From assembly GCA_003833135.1 (NCBI GenBank), contig QZLH01000042.1, positions 58,391 through 77,412 on the forward strand: a DNA stretch of 19,022 nucleotides, given 5' to 3'. The notes below the pieces were generated by a model, which was not told the DNA's origin, did no database searches, and worked only from the letters and a program-made list of their open reading frames with translations. Each line of letters begins with the position of its first letter. Position 1 is the stretch's first letter. Of the stretch, positions 18,131 to 19,022 are shown in pieces. The position numbers and the translations under genes were made by a program. The stretch comes from Oehlia diaphana (taxonomy: Eukaryota > Glomeromycota > Glomeromycetes > Glomerales > Glomeraceae).

Positions 18131-18388
18131 TTTATTTGGATTGGATTGGATTTAAAACGAAAGGATTTTTGATAATGTAATGGTTCCGGTTTTTATAGGT
18201 GTGGTACCTGTTATACTGTCGTACTGTACTGTGTGTGCTGGATACTTCCTGATACTGTGATACTGTATTCACATCACGTGTTCCTATAGTTCCTATAGTT
18301 CTTATATTGTATCCAATAAATAACTATCATTTATATTACTACTTTTATTACATAATTTTACTTTCATCAGCAAGTCCCAGTTCAAAAA
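18131..18388. other. Short-repeat-rich non-coding segment
   Basis: Shows GATACTGT repeated near 18251-18270, GTACTGTACTGTG near 18221-18234, and TTCCTATAG in two adjacent copies at about 18282-18300, plus a CACGTG at 18275-18280. No gene is supported. Confidence 0.5.
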
Positions 18389-18583
18389 ATGCTACTGTAT
18401 TACATAATTCATGAAATAAGATTTTATAGTAACAGTTTTTGCTGTTGTGATATGATATTATTTTGTTTCTATTCACGGATTCTCATTTATATAGCAGGTT
18501 CAACCGGAGTTGTTGAAATAAAATTTGACCGATTTGACAAACTTAATTTATTATATCCTATTGAAAAATTCCTAAATGAATAA
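18389..18583 (+). other. Possible exon or gene remnant, unrecognised
   Basis: A 64-codon open frame begins at an ATG and ends TAA. The first half is low-complexity and membrane-like by composition. The last 30 codons (from about 18494) read AGSTGVVEIKFDRFDKL and look more protein-like than other frames in this part. A TTTATATAG just before that part could be an intron acceptor, so 18494-18583 might be a terminal exon of a gene whose other exons I cannot find, or a fragment. I do not recognise a family. No matching upstream exon was identified. Confidence 0.2.
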
Positions 18584-18812
18584 AGAACAAAATGATTGAT
18601 AAAAGTAGAAAACAAACACATGTTAGCGCAAGAGTCTTTTTTTGAAATCGCAACATTCGTAACGAGATAAAGAGATTAAAACAAATGTGTATTCATTTAA
18701 AAAAAAAATTAGATAGAATAGATGAGAGATGCGAAATTCATTGTTTTGCTTTAAAAGATCATGTTCACTGAATAGCTTTTTCACAGGTTACTGCATGGAA
18801 AAAAATAAAATA
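18584..18812. other. Non-coding AT-rich stretch
   Basis: Nothing that supports a gene, RNA or repeat is visible. Confidence 0.5.
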
Positions 18813-18813
18813 A

Positions 18814-18846
<33 letters not shown>

Positions 18847-18905
18847 GTTTTTTTATTTTAAATTTAAAAAAAAAAAAAAAATAATAAAAAAAAAAAAAAA
18901 AAAAA

Positions 18906-18937
<32 letters not shown>
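18813..18937. repeat. A/T homopolymer foldback block
   Basis: Two T-run-then-A-run blocks (about 18813-18846 and 18906-18937) flank an A-rich middle. Each is self-complementary. It resembles the block at 15649-15753. Exact lengths may be affected by sequencing. Confidence 0.8.
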
Positions 18938-19022
18938 GGTGTTATTATCTTACATTTATAACAAAAATAAAATTTATTTAACAAAGAAAAAAAAAACATG
19001 TAAAAAAAAGTTTATATAGAAA

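Overview
The window is strongly AT-rich eukaryotic DNA with long A and T homopolymers, many short-unit repeats and almost no protein-coding capacity outside one transposable element. The LINE-type retrotransposon proteins (ORF1 beginning MAQNTRSK, an RT with GIDQGES and PLLWVIYYDP) and the overall texture suggest a transposon-rich fungal genome. An arbuscular mycorrhizal fungus such as Rhizophagus is my best guess. This assignment rests on recognition by eye, not on a search.

Layout. Positions 1-5814 (minus strand) hold most of a non-LTR retrotransposon. ORF1 (5814-3508) is a zinc-knuckle, nucleic-acid-binding type protein. A 58-nt gap leads to ORF2, which starts at 3449 with an apurinic-type endonuclease and continues in the same frame into a reverse transcriptase that runs off the left edge. 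One in-frame TGA at 2142-2144 splits ORF2 between endonuclease and RT. All core catalytic motifs of both domains are intact, so this looks like a young copy with one lesion, or less likely a readthrough stop. The element's 3' end is outside the window.

Positions 5815-8600 are a nest of small palindromic elements: a GGCC-bounded hairpin (6036-6131), a perfect 11-bp inverted repeat (6144-6184), a perfect 78-bp tandem duplication (6397-6552), a foldback/MITE-like element of about 1.1 kb built from arrays of a TTTCGNCGAA motif (about 7149-8229), and a small TTACGG-rich inverted-repeat patch (8342-8537).

Positions 8600-19022 are gene-poor, AT-rich DNA with minisatellites (9537-9667, 13073-13125, 14202-14277, 17907-18130), isolated GC-rich palindromes (14819-14838), A/T homopolymer foldbacks (15649-15753, 18813-18937) and recurrent CACGTG or TCACRTGATATCATGTG palindromes. 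I see no convincing cellular gene, complete tRNA, rRNA, CRISPR array or prokaryotic operon. The only system whose genes work together is the retrotransposon: ORF1 would coat the element RNA, and the ORF2 endonuclease and RT would nick the target and copy the RNA at the nick.
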